A stretch of 33,696 nt of DNA from Chloroflexota bacterium (GTDB lineage Bacteria; Chloroflexota; Dehalococcoidia; Dehalococcoidales; UBA2162), in the NCBI GenBank assembly GCA_016190895.1, contig JACPPR010000009.1, forward strand, positions 1 through 33,696, in the 5' to 3' direction. Within the stretch, counting starts at the first letter, position 1. Every line of letters begins with the position of its first letter. The translations under genes and the position numbers were made by a program. Below the pieces are notes generated by a model that was not told where the DNA came from, searched no databases, and saw only the letters and a list, made by a program, of their open reading frames with translations. Shown here piece by piece: positions 22,693 through 31,113 of the stretch.

Positions 22693-23378
22693 ACCGATTT
22701 GGCAGCCACTCCCACTCTCTCATCGCTAACGATTTGCCCGTCCCGGATTCTAATAATGCGTTTTGCCTGCTCGGCAATTTCCATCTCGTGGGTAACCATA
22801 ACCACTGTAATACCATCCTGGTTGAGCTTACGGAAAAGAGAGATTATTTCGCCGCTGGAGACACTATCGAGGTTACCTGTCGGCTCATCGGCAAGGACCA
22901 GGGACGGGTTATTGACCAGAGCCCGGGCAATCGCCACCCGCTGCTGCTCTCCGCCGGATAGCTCGGTCGGTTTGTGGTTTGCCCTGGCAGCCAGGCCGAC
23001 CCGCTCCAGCGCCTCCAACGCCCGCTGGCGTTTGCGAAGTCCGCCGGCGTAAACGAGCGGTAGCTCGACATTGGCGACGGCGGTGGCGCGGCGTAGCAAG
23101 TTGAAATCCTGAAAGACAAAACCGATTTTCGTATTCCTCAATTCGGCCAGGCGGTTATCGCTAAACTGGCTAACATCGGTACCTTCGAAAATATGACGCC
23201 CTGAGGTAAGCTTGTCCAGAAACCCGATGATGTTCATCAGAGTCGATTTACCCGAACCGGAGGCGCCGATAATCGCCACCATCTCTCCCTGCTCGATGGT
23301 CAGGCTGACCCCTCTCAAGGCAAGAATATCTACCTTGCCCATCCGGTAAATCTTGGTCGCCTCTTCCAGCTTAACCAT
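22689..23378 (-). CDS. ABC transporter ATPase, MacB/LolD type
   Basis: This 229-aa ATPase has Walker A GASGSGKS (38-45), Q-loop VFQDFNLL, the signature LSGGEQQRVAIARAL (140-154), Walker B VLADEP (161-166) and the H-loop VTHEM. The sequence LMNIIGFLDKLTSG and PTGNLDS are characteristic of the MacB/LolD subfamily. It powers the permease encoded directly downstream with a 4-nt overlap and follows the adaptor gene by 9 nt. The ribosome-binding site is weak, so coupling to the adaptor gene is likely. Confidence 0.95.
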   Translation of the reverse strand: MVKLEEATKIYRMGKVDILALRGVSLTIEQGEMVAIIGASGSGKSTLMNIIGFLDKLTSGRHIFEGTDVSQFSDNRLAELRNTKIGFVFQDFNLLRRATAVANVELPLVYAGGLRKRQRALEALERVGLAARANHKPTELSGGEQQRVAIARALVNNPSLVLADEPTGNLDSVSSGEIISLFRKLNQDGITVVMVTHEMEIAEQAKRIIRIRDGQIVSDERVGVAAKSV

Positions 23379-23387
23379 ATTTCTAAA

Positions 23388-24725
23388 TTACTGTGCTCTC
23401 TTTTCTATCACGGTTTCACCTTCGGCAAGACCGCTAATAATCTCAGTTTGTAAACCGTCACTGATGCCGGCGGTCACCGATTTTTCGACAGTCTCCCCGT
23501 TGGCGGTCACGTCAACGACAGTGTTACCCTGAGTATTCTGCCTGATTGCACGACTCGGCACCAAAAGGGCGCTCTTTCGCTCCACCGTGACAATATCAGC
23601 GCTGGCGCTCATACCACCTCGTAGACCGATGTCCTCAACAGCATCGAGGGCAATCTTAACCTCGAATAAAGTAACTCCGGCCTCTTTCCTGGGCAAGAGA
23701 CCGATGGAAATTACCTTCCCACTGAGCACCTTCTCCGGCAAAGCGTCCACCTTAACAATAGCCCTCTGTCCCGCCTTCACCCCCGGTATGTCTATCTCAT
23801 CCACCTGCACCCGTAATTCCATCTTGCCTGGCTCTATCAAAACAGCTATCGGGGTTGTGGCAAGCACGGTATCCCCCTCATCGACAGGCACACTGGCAAT
23901 AACACCGGCAAAGGGGGCTGTGAGAACTGCTTTATCGAGCTGTTTCTGAGCATAATCGCGCGACTGGGCGGCCGCCTCCACGGATTGCCGACCCAGTTCT
24001 GCAGATAGTCTGGCTAGTTCCAGAGACTGCCGACTAGCTGCAAGAGCTTGCTGGGCGGCAGTCACCTGCTGCTGTTTGACAGCCATTTCCTCGGTGCCGG
24101 AACCGCTCAGCATAGCATCCAACCTGTCCTGAGCCGTTTTCATCCGCGCCTGGGCTAGTACCACTGTCTTTTGATATTCATCATAGCCTATCGTTCCCGG
24201 CGTATATTTCGATAGGGTAAGCAGAGAATCATCCAGATTTCGTTTGGCCGTGTCCACTTCAGCCTGGGCAATTCTGACATCGGACAAAGTGGAGGTTTTT
24301 GTGGTCTGCTCGAGCGCAATTTCAGCGCTCTTGAGGGCTATTTCTGCCTGGGTAACTGCCACCTGAGCTTGAGTAACCGCCAGAGCCGATTGGTTGGCGC
24401 TTAGCTGAGCCTGAGCGTAGGCTACTTCTGCCTGAGCCAGAGCCAGCGCCAGGGCATCGGCCTCCAGCCTGGCAAGCACGTCACCCTCAGCAACCTCATC
24501 GCCTTCCTTAACCAGCAACTCGGCGATTCTGCCGGCGGTGCCGAAAGACAGGTCCGCCTCACGAGTTATCTCGATTGAACCGCTGCCGCTGACGGTAATG
24601 ACCAAATCACCCCGCATCACTTTGACCGGCGGAGCGGTCGTTTCTTTACCGCCTGGTTGATTACAAGCGATAGCGCCAGCCAGCAGCGATATCAGCAATC
24701 CCGTCATAATGAGCCGGTTTTTCAC
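23388..24725 (-). CDS. efflux adaptor lipoprotein (HlyD/MacA-type membrane fusion protein)
   Basis: The 445-aa protein begins with a lipoprotein-like signal (MKNRLIMTGLLISLLAGAIA, then C21), though the lipobox AIAC is not ideal. A biotinyl-lipoyl half (ITREADLSFGTAGRIAELLV, VAEGDVLARLEADALA) is followed by a long Ala/Gln-rich helical hairpin (about 95-260). Next come the second lipoyl half (APFAGVIASVPVDEGDTV) and a beta-barrel domain. This is the MacA/RND-adaptor layout. Start is GTG at 24725 with GGAGGAAACTG before it. It is first of the three-gene efflux set and would be anchored outside the cytoplasmic membrane. In a single-membrane cell it would act without an outer-membrane channel. Confidence 0.92.
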   Translation of the reverse strand: MKNRLIMTGLLISLLAGAIACNQPGGKETTAPPVKVMRGDLVITVSGSGSIEITREADLSFGTAGRIAELLVKEGDEVAEGDVLARLEADALALALAQAEVAYAQAQLSANQSALAVTQAQVAVTQAEIALKSAEIALEQTTKTSTLSDVRIAQAEVDTAKRNLDDSLLTLSKYTPGTIGYDEYQKTVVLAQARMKTAQDRLDAMLSGSGTEEMAVKQQQVTAAQQALAASRQSLELARLSAELGRQSVEAAAQSRDYAQKQLDKAVLTAPFAGVIASVPVDEGDTVLATTPIAVLIEPGKMELRVQVDEIDIPGVKAGQRAIVKVDALPEKVLSGKVISIGLLPRKEAGVTLFEVKIALDAVEDIGLRGGMSASADIVTVERKSALLVPSRAIRQNTQGNTVVDVTANGETVEKSVTAGISDGLQTEIISGLAEGETVIEKRAQ

Positions 24726-24780
24726 CAGTTTCCTCCTCTGCCTGCTAGTTCAGATATCAGGCAGGTATGAATGAGCGCCT

Positions 24781-25059
24781 TCAAGCCCCTCCCAATACAA
24801 AGATAATCAGCTGGACGAGCGCCTGCAGTATAACCACAGATACGAATGGAGAAAGGTCCAGCCCTGCGAGTTTGGGTAGAATACGCCGCAGGGGCATCAG
24901 AATTGGTTCGGTAAGTCGATGCAGAAACCGGGTTAGCATATTAAGATGTCCCGGAAATAGCCACGATATTATTGTCCTGAGCACGATAAGTAAAGTGAAC
25001 ACTTCGCAGAGAAGCAGGAGAAGTCTCAGGATGAAGACCGCTAGTATAAAGAAGCTCAC
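24781..25059 (-). CDS. YggT family membrane protein
   Basis: A 92-aa protein with two hydrophobic segments (about 4-32 and 70-90) around the conserved RTIISWLFPGHLN and LTEPILMPLRRILP, which define the YggT family. The role is not established; relatives are linked to cell division and osmotic tolerance. The start is GTG at 25059, overlapping the proC stop by 4 nt (GTGA). yggT next to proC is a common arrangement in bacteria. The efflux adaptor gene follows after 55 nt. Confidence 0.9.
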   Translation of the reverse strand: MSFFILAVFILRLLLLLCEVFTLLIVLRTIISWLFPGHLNMLTRFLHRLTEPILMPLRRILPKLAGLDLSPFVSVVILQALVQLIIFVLGGA

Positions 25060-25865
25060 TTCGGCTCACCACCGAGCTCTTTAGCCCGGTTGTAGGCGGC
25101 TTGAACTGCCCGCACGACCAGCCTGGTGAATTCCCCTCTCTCAAACTCAAGCAGGGCGGCGGCGGTCGTGCCGCCTTTCGAAGTGACCATCTGCCGCAGC
25201 TCGGCGGGCGATTTACCCGATTTTTCGATGAGGTGACCTGAGCCGAGCATCGTTTGCAAGACCAACTCTTGGGCCAGCTGATGAGGAAGCCCGATTTGCT
25301 CGCCAGCCTCGGTGAGAGCCTCGACGAAGAGGAAGAAGTAAGCCGGCCCGCTGCCGTGGAGCGCCGTAGCCATATCCAGATACTTTTCATCATCGACATA
25401 GATTTCCTTGCCGATGGAGCCAAGGATGGAGCTTGTCCAGCCTTTCTGCCGTTTGGTCACTTCAGGCGTGGCCGTCCAAACACTTATCCCCTCACCAATC
25501 TGGGCGGGCGTATTGGGCATGACGCGGACGATTCGGTTGTGCTTCAAACCATTACGTAAAATCGTGATAGGGATACCAGCCATGATTGACAGTACCAGTT
25601 GAGAAGGTTTTAGTTGGCCGCCAAGGTCGGCTATCACTTCAGATACCTGCTGCGGTTTGACGGCCAGCACCACCACCTCCCCGCCTTGAGCCGCCACCCG
25701 ATTATCGTTGGTCGCCAGCACATCATATTTCTCCCCGATGTAGTTGCGGCGGTCTTCGCTGGGGTCGCTGACGGAGATTTCCCAGGGCGCGGCCAGCCCG
25801 CAATCCAGGATGGCGGAGAGCATCGCCTCCCCCATATTCCCACCGCCGATAAACGCTATTTTCAT
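25056..25865 (-). CDS. proC: pyrroline-5-carboxylate reductase
   Basis: This 269-aa enzyme reduces pyrroline-5-carboxylate to proline with NAD(P)H. The Rossmann motif is IAFIGGGNMGEAM (3-15), followed by VVVLAVKPQQ and RVMPNTPAQIGEG. The C-terminal dimer domain carries the active-site ALHGSGPAYFFLF and the signature MVTSKGGTTAAAL. Length is typical. The ATG at 25865 has GAGAAG directly upstream. It is first of the minus-strand run proC-yggT-efflux-cvpA. The leuS-proC gap (205 nt) contains hairpin repeats. Confidence 0.95.
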   Translation of the reverse strand: MKIAFIGGGNMGEAMLSAILDCGLAAPWEISVSDPSEDRRNYIGEKYDVLATNDNRVAAQGGEVVVLAVKPQQVSEVIADLGGQLKPSQLVLSIMAGIPITILRNGLKHNRIVRVMPNTPAQIGEGISVWTATPEVTKRQKGWTSSILGSIGKEIYVDDEKYLDMATALHGSGPAYFFLFVEALTEAGEQIGLPHQLAQELVLQTMLGSGHLIEKSGKSPAELRQMVTSKGGTTAAALLEFERGEFTRLVVRAVQAAYNRAKELGGEPK

Positions 25866-25951
25866 CTTCTCAAATCCCTATTCGCTCTGATTTCCTTTTC
25901 TCTTTGAAGGAAGCTTGACATGAATTCAGCCACATTGATTTTCTGGCGTGC

Positions 25952-25998
25952 GGGCAGGTTTGTAACCTGCCCACTGGCGGGCGGGTTCGAAACCCGCC
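25952..25998. repeat. tandem hairpin repeats (GGGCAGGTT/AACCTGCCC and GGGCGGGTT/AACCCGCCC)
   Basis: Two adjacent short palindromes: GGGCAGGTT-TGT-AACCTGCCC (25952-25972) and GGGCGGGTT-CGA-AACCCGCCC (about 25979-25998). They lie between leuS and proC. Similar GTAGGGGC-type palindromes occur at 16917-16940. Confidence 0.8.
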
Positions 25999-26070
25999 CC
26001 TACGTGCCAATTTAGCTTTGACCTAATATGCATCACGCGTCACAAAGGAAGGGGATAGGGACAGATTTCC

Positions 26071-28530
26071 TTACTCCCTCACCACGATATTCACTAGCTT
26101 TCCCGGCACGTAAATCTCTTTGACGACGGTCTTGCCTTCCAGATGGACTCTTACCTTCTCGCTAGACATAGCTTCTTTCTTAGCCTCTGTCTCGGTGATG
26201 GAAGCGCTTACTGTGATGCGGTCGCGCAGCTTGCCGTTGACCTGGACGACCAGGGTAATCTCCTCTTCCTTAGCCAGCGCCGCGTCCCATTCGGGCCATT
26301 TCTGGTTATGAATGCTGTATTTGTGCCCGGCCCGCGCCCACAGCTCCTCGGTTAGATGAGGAACAGACGGCGCCATCAGCAGCAGTAAGCAGGCGACCGC
26401 CCCCTTCCATTCTGAGGCGCTGACCAACCTGGCCTCACTGACCCCGGTCAGGTAGTTAGTGAACTCCATCAGGGCGGCTATCATCGTATTAAAGCGTAGC
26501 CTTTCCAGGTCTTCCGTTACCTTACGGATGGTCTGGTGAATCGTCCGTAGCAACTCGGCTCTCGCTGCTTCCTGGACCGATTTATCTCCGCCTGCCTTGC
26601 GACTGTAAGGCTCCAGTGCGAGGTTCCAGACCCGGTTCAGCCAGCGGCTCGCCCCGCTGATGCCGGTATCAGACCAGTCCCCACCCTGCTCCCAGGGGCC
26701 GAGGAACATCAGATAAACCCTCATCGTATCAGCGCCCAATTTAGCGACATACTCATCGGGGTTAATCACGTTACCCTTTGATTTGCTCATTTTCTGGTGT
26801 TCTCTGATGATGATGCCCTGGTTAAAAAGGCGGGCAAACGGCTCATCGAAATCCACCAGCCCGATATCCCTGGCCACTTTACTGATGAACCGCGAGTACA
26901 TCAGATGACCCACGGCGTGCTCGGCTCCGCCCGTATAGAGGTCTATCGGCATCCAGTATTTGACTGCCTGCTTATCGAAGGGCGCCTTACTCTCCTGGGG
27001 GCTGCAATAGCGGAAGTAATACCACGAGTTATCCAGGAAGCCGTCGATGGTATCGGTCTCGCGCTTGGCGGGCCCGCCGCACTTCGGGCAGGTGGTGTTA
27101 ATGAATTTTTCATTGTATTTCAGGGGCGATTCGCCGGTGGGCTTGAATTCGGCGTCCTCCGGCAGCATCACCGGCAAATCTTTCTCGGGCACAGGCACGG
27201 TGCCACATTTCTCGCAGTAAATCATCGGGATGGGCGCGCCCCAGTAGCGCTGGCGGGAGATAATCCAATCGCGCAGCCGATACGTGACAGCTCGCCCACC
27301 CCAGCCCTTCTCAGCCAGGAAATCTGAGACCGCACCGATACCATGCTGGCTGGGAGTGCCGTTAAACTGCGCCGAGTTGACCATTACGCCTTCTTCTATA
27401 TAAGCTTCCTTGAGCTCCTCGCCCTGCCAGCCGGGCGGAGCGATGACCAACCTGATGGGCAAGTCGTATTTTTTGGCGAAGGCGAAGTCCCGCTCGTCGT
27501 GGGCAGGCACTGCCATCACAGCGCCGGTACCGTAGCTCGCCAGCACATAATCGGCAATCCAGACGGGCACTTTCTCACCGTTGAGCCGGTTGGTAACATA
27601 GGCGCCGGTAAAGACGCCGTCCTTTTCCTTCTCCGTAGAGAGACGCTCAATCTCGGTCTGCCGCCGGGAGCGCTCGACATAGATTTCGACTTCAGCCCTT
27701 CTATCGGGTGTAGTCAGCTTTGCCACCAGTGGATGCTCCGGGGCCAGCACCATAAAAGTGACTCCGAAGGTAGTATCGGGACGGGTAGTAAAGATGCGGA
27801 TTTCCTTTTCCTCAACGCCGGGATGGTCGAGACCGAACGAAATGTAGGCGCCCGTGCTCTTGCCGACCCAGTTCCGTTGCATTATCTTGATGCGCTCGGG
27901 CCAGTCGATGCCTTCGTGCTGCATCAGCTCATCGGCATACCTGGTGATACGGAAGAGCCATTGCTCCAGGTCTTTATGAGTAGCCGGCGTGCCGCATCGT
28001 TCGCACGCGCCGTCGACCACCTGTTCATTAGCCAGGACCGTCTGGCAACTAGGACACCAGTTGACCGGGGCCTTAGCCCGGTAGGCCAGGTCACGCTCAT
28101 ACAGTTTCAAGAAGAACCATTGAGTCCACTTATAATATTTGGGCAAGCAAGTATTTATCTCCCGGTTCCAGTCATAGATTGCGCCGATACTTTGCAGCTG
28201 GCAGCGCATGTTTTCTATGTTCTGCATCGTCCAGGTGAAAGGATGAATACCCCGCTTGATGGCGGCATTCTCAGCAGGCAAGCCGAAGGCATCGAATCCA
28301 ATCGGGTGGAGCACATTAAAGCCCTGCATACGTTTGAAACGGCCGCGGACATCCGGTGGTACATAGTTGTACCAGTGCCCGATGTGGAGGTCTCCGGAGG
28401 TGTAAGGGAACATAGTCAAAGCGTAGTATTTGGGCTTTTTGCTGTCCTCGGTAACCTCGTATAGTCTGTCCTCAGCCCACTTCTGCTGCCACTTTACTTC
28501 GATTTCGGGAGGATTATATCTATCTGCCAT
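26071..28530 (-). CDS. leuS: leucyl-tRNA synthetase
   Basis: The 819-aa class Ia synthetase charges tRNA-Leu. HIGH is at 49-52 (GDLHIGHWYNYVPPD) and KMSKS in HQKMSKSKGNVINPDEY near residue 575. Two Cys-x2-Cys zinc-binding pairs appear around CPSCQTVL/CERCG and CEKCGTVP/CPKCGG. The CP1 editing domain is present with TTRPDTTFGVTFMVL and GAVMAVPAHDERD. The anticodon-binding and C-terminal domains (LVVQVNGKLRDRI) complete it. I chose the ATG at 28530 with AGGAAG 6 nt upstream; a TTG at 28554 would put residues before the usual N-terminus. A promoter lies at 28664-28692. It is transcribed divergently from the Fe-S oxidoreductase gene. Confidence 0.97.
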   Translation of the reverse strand: MADRYNPPEIEVKWQQKWAEDRLYEVTEDSKKPKYYALTMFPYTSGDLHIGHWYNYVPPDVRGRFKRMQGFNVLHPIGFDAFGLPAENAAIKRGIHPFTWTMQNIENMRCQLQSIGAIYDWNREINTCLPKYYKWTQWFFLKLYERDLAYRAKAPVNWCPSCQTVLANEQVVDGACERCGTPATHKDLEQWLFRITRYADELMQHEGIDWPERIKIMQRNWVGKSTGAYISFGLDHPGVEEKEIRIFTTRPDTTFGVTFMVLAPEHPLVAKLTTPDRRAEVEIYVERSRRQTEIERLSTEKEKDGVFTGAYVTNRLNGEKVPVWIADYVLASYGTGAVMAVPAHDERDFAFAKKYDLPIRLVIAPPGWQGEELKEAYIEEGVMVNSAQFNGTPSQHGIGAVSDFLAEKGWGGRAVTYRLRDWIISRQRYWGAPIPMIYCEKCGTVPVPEKDLPVMLPEDAEFKPTGESPLKYNEKFINTTCPKCGGPAKRETDTIDGFLDNSWYYFRYCSPQESKAPFDKQAVKYWMPIDLYTGGAEHAVGHLMYSRFISKVARDIGLVDFDEPFARLFNQGIIIREHQKMSKSKGNVINPDEYVAKLGADTMRVYLMFLGPWEQGGDWSDTGISGASRWLNRVWNLALEPYSRKAGGDKSVQEAARAELLRTIHQTIRKVTEDLERLRFNTMIAALMEFTNYLTGVSEARLVSASEWKGAVACLLLLMAPSVPHLTEELWARAGHKYSIHNQKWPEWDAALAKEEEITLVVQVNGKLRDRITVSASITETEAKKEAMSSEKVRVHLEGKTVVKEIYVPGKLVNIVVRE

Positions 28531-28602
28531 ATTGCTCTTCCTATCCCACGTCAATCATTTCCGAGTCCCGATTTTATCGGGCGAAGCGATTGTTCTTGCG
28601 TC

Positions 28603-28633
28603 ATTGCCACAGGGGCTTCGCCCCTGTGGCAAT
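28603..28633. repeat. perfect 14-bp hairpin upstream of leuS
   Basis: ATTGCCACAGGGGC, loop TTC, GCCCCTGTGGCAAT. It would lie in the leuS 5' leader (promoter at 28664-28692), 70-100 nt before the start codon. An adjacent smaller hairpin CCCGATTTTATCGGG is at 28567-28581. The sequence resembles the REPIN-like repeats elsewhere, so it may be a repeat rather than a dedicated regulator. Confidence 0.8.
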
Positions 28634-28663
28634 CAGAAATTTCTCAGAGAGTGCTAGCCTTAT

Positions 28664-28692
28664 ATTTTAGTCGCCTCCACTACACAATGCAA
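28664..28692 (-). promoter_or_regulatory. predicted leuS promoter
   Basis: On the minus strand TTGCAT (28692-28687), a 17-nt spacer and TAAAAT (28669-28664). The -10 matches 5 of 6 and the -35 only 3 of 6 positions. Confidence 0.5.
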
Positions 28693-28704
28693 GCCATTAT
28701 CCTG

Positions 28705-28710
28705 TATAAT
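28705..28710 (+). promoter_or_regulatory. possible -10 box for the Fe-S oxidoreductase gene
   Basis: A perfect TATAAT lies 64 nt before the start codon, in the divergent region with leuS. No good -35 is visible at the usual spacing. Confidence 0.35.
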
Positions 28711-28773
28711 GTGGATTTGGTGCTCGACAAGAGAATTAGGCTGATGCCTAGCAGGAGACGAGGGAGGTAACTT

Positions 28774-30849
28774 ATGTCACAATTAGCGCCACATAATTGG
28801 GGCGTTCTGGGGTATGCCCTTTTCTGGGGAGCGACTCTTCTGGCGGGTGGAATCTTCTTCCGCCGTATCCGACAGCTAGTCAGCTATATGCTGCTGGGCC
28901 GTAAAGAGGAGAGCTTCCGCCAGGTCGTATCCAGGGCGTTTTCGACCCTGGTAATCGTGCTGTCCCAGTGGTGCCAGCTAAAAAACCTGACCTCACGGGA
29001 TAGAGCCGCTATCGGCCATGCCTTTATGGCTTGGGGCTTTTTCACATTCAGCTCGTTTTATTTCTTGTTCATCATCATCGGGGCCGGCTTCGGACTCTCC
29101 GAGACTCTGGAAGATACAAAGTTCTTCTTCTATTATGCCTGGGTGATGGACTTCCTGGCGGTTCTTGTTTTCACCGGCGCCTCCTGGGGACTTATCCGTA
29201 GATTTATCATCAGACCGGCACGTCTAAAGGGCGAGCAAACCGCCGAGGCTCTGGTCATTCTGCTCAGCGTTTTCTTTCACCCGTTGACTCATCTCGGCAA
29301 AGAAGCTACGGGCATTGCGCTCGGCGGGACGCTGACCACGCTGGGCAATAGTCCGCCGCCTATTAGCGCAGCCTTAAGTAATCTCTTTACCGGCAGCGCC
29401 GCCAGTATCGAGGCGGCCAGTACTGCCTTTTTCTGGACCCACTGGCTCACCGTCTTATTAGTCCTCGTCCTTATCGCTTATTCGCGGTATCTGCACATGA
29501 TTGCCTCGCTCTTTAATATTTTCTTCCGCTCGCCCCTGCCGGTAGGCGTGCTCCGCACCATTAACCTGGAGACGGCGGAAAGCTTCGGCGCCAGCAAGAT
29601 AACCGATTTTACCTGGAAGCAGATTCTCGACCTCTACTCCTGCGTGGTCTGCGGCAATTGCCAGGAGCGCTGCCCGGCCACCGCCAGCGGCAAGCCGCTC
29701 AACCCCAAGAAAGTGATTCAAGACCTGAAGAGGCATCTCTTAGAGGTCGCTCCTGAGCTGGTCAAAGCCAAAGTCAGCGCACCTGCAGCCACAGGCGGTC
29801 CGGGGACCCCGGAGGCGGCGCCTGCTGCAGAGCCACAATACATGGCCGGTACGGTAGTCACCGAGGATGAAATCTGGGCCTGCACCACCTGCCGCGCCTG
29901 CGATAACGTGTGCCCAATCTGGGTCGACCACATCGATAAAATAATCGATATGCGTCGTAACCTGGTAATGGAGCGGAGCCAAATGCCTGAGCCGGTGCAG
30001 CAAGCGCTACAGTGCCTGGCGACACGCGAGCACCCCTGGCGCGGCACCACAGCCAGCCGCACCGATTGGACAAAGGGGCTGGGCATAAAAACGCTCGCCG
30101 AGGACAGCAATATCGACATCATGTACTGGGTAGGCTGCACGGCAGCTCTCGAAGAGAGGAACATGAAGGTCGCCCAGGCGACAGCGAAGATTCTCCAGGC
30201 AGCCGGAATCAAGTTCGGCATCCTGGGTATGCAGGAAGTTTGCTGCGGCGACCCGGCTCGCCGGATGGGCGATGAATACCAGTTCCAGACCCTTTGCCAG
30301 AAGAATATCGAGACTATGAAGTCCTATAATATAAAGAAAATCGTGACCACCTGCCCCCATTGTTTCAATACGCTCAGCCACGAGTATCCCCAGTTCGGAG
30401 GGAACTTCGAGGTGGTCCATCACACTCAATTCATTCTCGATTTGATTAATAGCGGGAGGATAAAAGTAGGCAGCCTGGACGGCAACAAAGTGGTTGCCTA
30501 TCACGATTCCTGCTACCTGGGGCGTTACAACAATATTTATCAGCAGCCCAGGAAAATCCTGAAGGCAATCGGCGGTTTGAAAACGGTGGAAATGTCTCGG
30601 TCAAAATCGAACGGCTTCTGCTGCGGCGGAGGCGGCGGACACATGTGGATGGAGGAGGAGCCGGCAAAGCGAGTCAACATTAAGCGTACCGAGCAGGCGC
30701 TTGAAACGAAAGCCGGATTGGTGGCTACTGCCTGCCCTTACTGCCTAGCTATGTTCGAGGACGGTCTGAAGACAAAAGGAGCAACCGAGGCAGTCCAGGC
30801 AAAAGACCTGAGCGAGTTGGTTCTCCAGGCGATGGTAACAGGGAAATAA
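28774..30849 (+). CDS. membrane-bound heterodisulfide-reductase-like Fe-S oxidoreductase (EMO/HdrD-like)
   Basis: This 691-aa protein has an N-terminal membrane cytochrome-b-like domain with about five helices (10-30, 77-104, 117-145, 155-175, 217-250) and candidate haem ligands H82, H169, H173, H223 and H241. Two [4Fe-4S] motifs follow (C290/C293/C296/C300 and C370/C373/C376/C380), separated by an Ala/Pro-rich linker. Two CCG domains carry VCCGD (C490-C491), TTCPHC, HDSCYLGRY, FCCGGGGGHMW (C616-C617) and ACPYC. The layout is that of DUF224/HdrD-like menaquinone-linked oxidoreductases, including ETF:menaquinone oxidoreductase in syntrophic fatty-acid oxidisers. No etfAB or acyl-CoA dehydrogenase is nearby, so the electron donor is unproven. 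GGAGGTAACTT precedes the ATG. Confidence 0.88.
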   Translation: MSQLAPHNWGVLGYALFWGATLLAGGIFFRRIRQLVSYMLLGRKEESFRQVVSRAFSTLVIVLSQWCQLKNLTSRDRAAIGHAFMAWGFFTFSSFYFLFIIIGAGFGLSETLEDTKFFFYYAWVMDFLAVLVFTGASWGLIRRFIIRPARLKGEQTAEALVILLSVFFHPLTHLGKEATGIALGGTLTTLGNSPPPISAALSNLFTGSAASIEAASTAFFWTHWLTVLLVLVLIAYSRYLHMIASLFNIFFRSPLPVGVLRTINLETAESFGASKITDFTWKQILDLYSCVVCGNCQERCPATASGKPLNPKKVIQDLKRHLLEVAPELVKAKVSAPAATGGPGTPEAAPAAEPQYMAGTVVTEDEIWACTTCRACDNVCPIWVDHIDKIIDMRRNLVMERSQMPEPVQQALQCLATREHPWRGTTASRTDWTKGLGIKTLAEDSNIDIMYWVGCTAALEERNMKVAQATAKILQAAGIKFGILGMQEVCCGDPARRMGDEYQFQTLCQKNIETMKSYNIKKIVTTCPHCFNTLSHEYPQFGGNFEVVHHTQFILDLINSGRIKVGSLDGNKVVAYHDSCYLGRYNNIYQQPRKILKAIGGLKTVEMSRSKSNGFCCGGGGGHMWMEEEPAKRVNIKRTEQALETKAGLVATACPYCLAMFEDGLKTKGATEAVQAKDLSELVLQAMVTGK

Positions 30850-30945
30850 GGCTGGCACTTCGTTACGGAATTACCCTCATTCAGAAGTCCCTCTCCCGTG
30901 AGGTGAGGGAGTAGATGAGGGTGATTAATGTCCCCTCACCTTAGT

Positions 30946-30966
30946 CCTCTCCCGCAAGGGGAGAGG
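30946..30966. repeat. hairpin repeat CCTCTCCC/GGGAGAGG
   Basis: An 8-bp stem with loop GCAAG, after the Fe-S oxidoreductase gene. The preceding 60 nt (30888-30940) carry related CCCTCTCCC and CCCCTCACC segments. It belongs to the same repeat group as 2360-2386 and 20724-20760 and is not followed by a T-tract. Confidence 0.7.
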
Positions 30967-31023
30967 AAAATTGTATAGAGCATTTACAAAGCTGGCAGTC
31001 AAGGGTAAAATGGTGTTACTTTC

Positions 31024-31096
31024 GGGCGGTTGGCTCAGCGGCTAGAGCACTGCGTTCACATCGCAGGGGTCACTGGTTCGAATCCAGTACCGCCCA
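31024..31096 (+). tRNA. tRNA-Val (anticodon CAC)
   Basis: A complete 73-nt cloverleaf folds by eye. The acceptor stem is GGGCGGT/ACCGCCC with discriminator A. The D stem is GCTC/GAGC, the anticodon stem CTGCG/CGCAG with loop TTCACAT (anticodon CAC, codon GUG), and the T stem ACTGG/CCAGT with loop TTCGAAT. The 3' CCA is not encoded. It stands alone between the Fe-S oxidoreductase gene and the response-regulator gene. Confidence 0.95.
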
Positions 31097-31113
31097 GTTT
31101 CCTTTTTCTCTAA

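Noticed and set aside
27343-28464. A 373-codon plus-strand ORF
   Set aside because: Antisense to leuS, whose HIGH, editing and KMSKS regions are unambiguous on the minus strand.
30888-30966. Rho-independent terminator after the Fe-S oxidoreductase gene
   Set aside because: The hairpins lack a following T-tract and match a dispersed repeat group, so they are listed as repeats.
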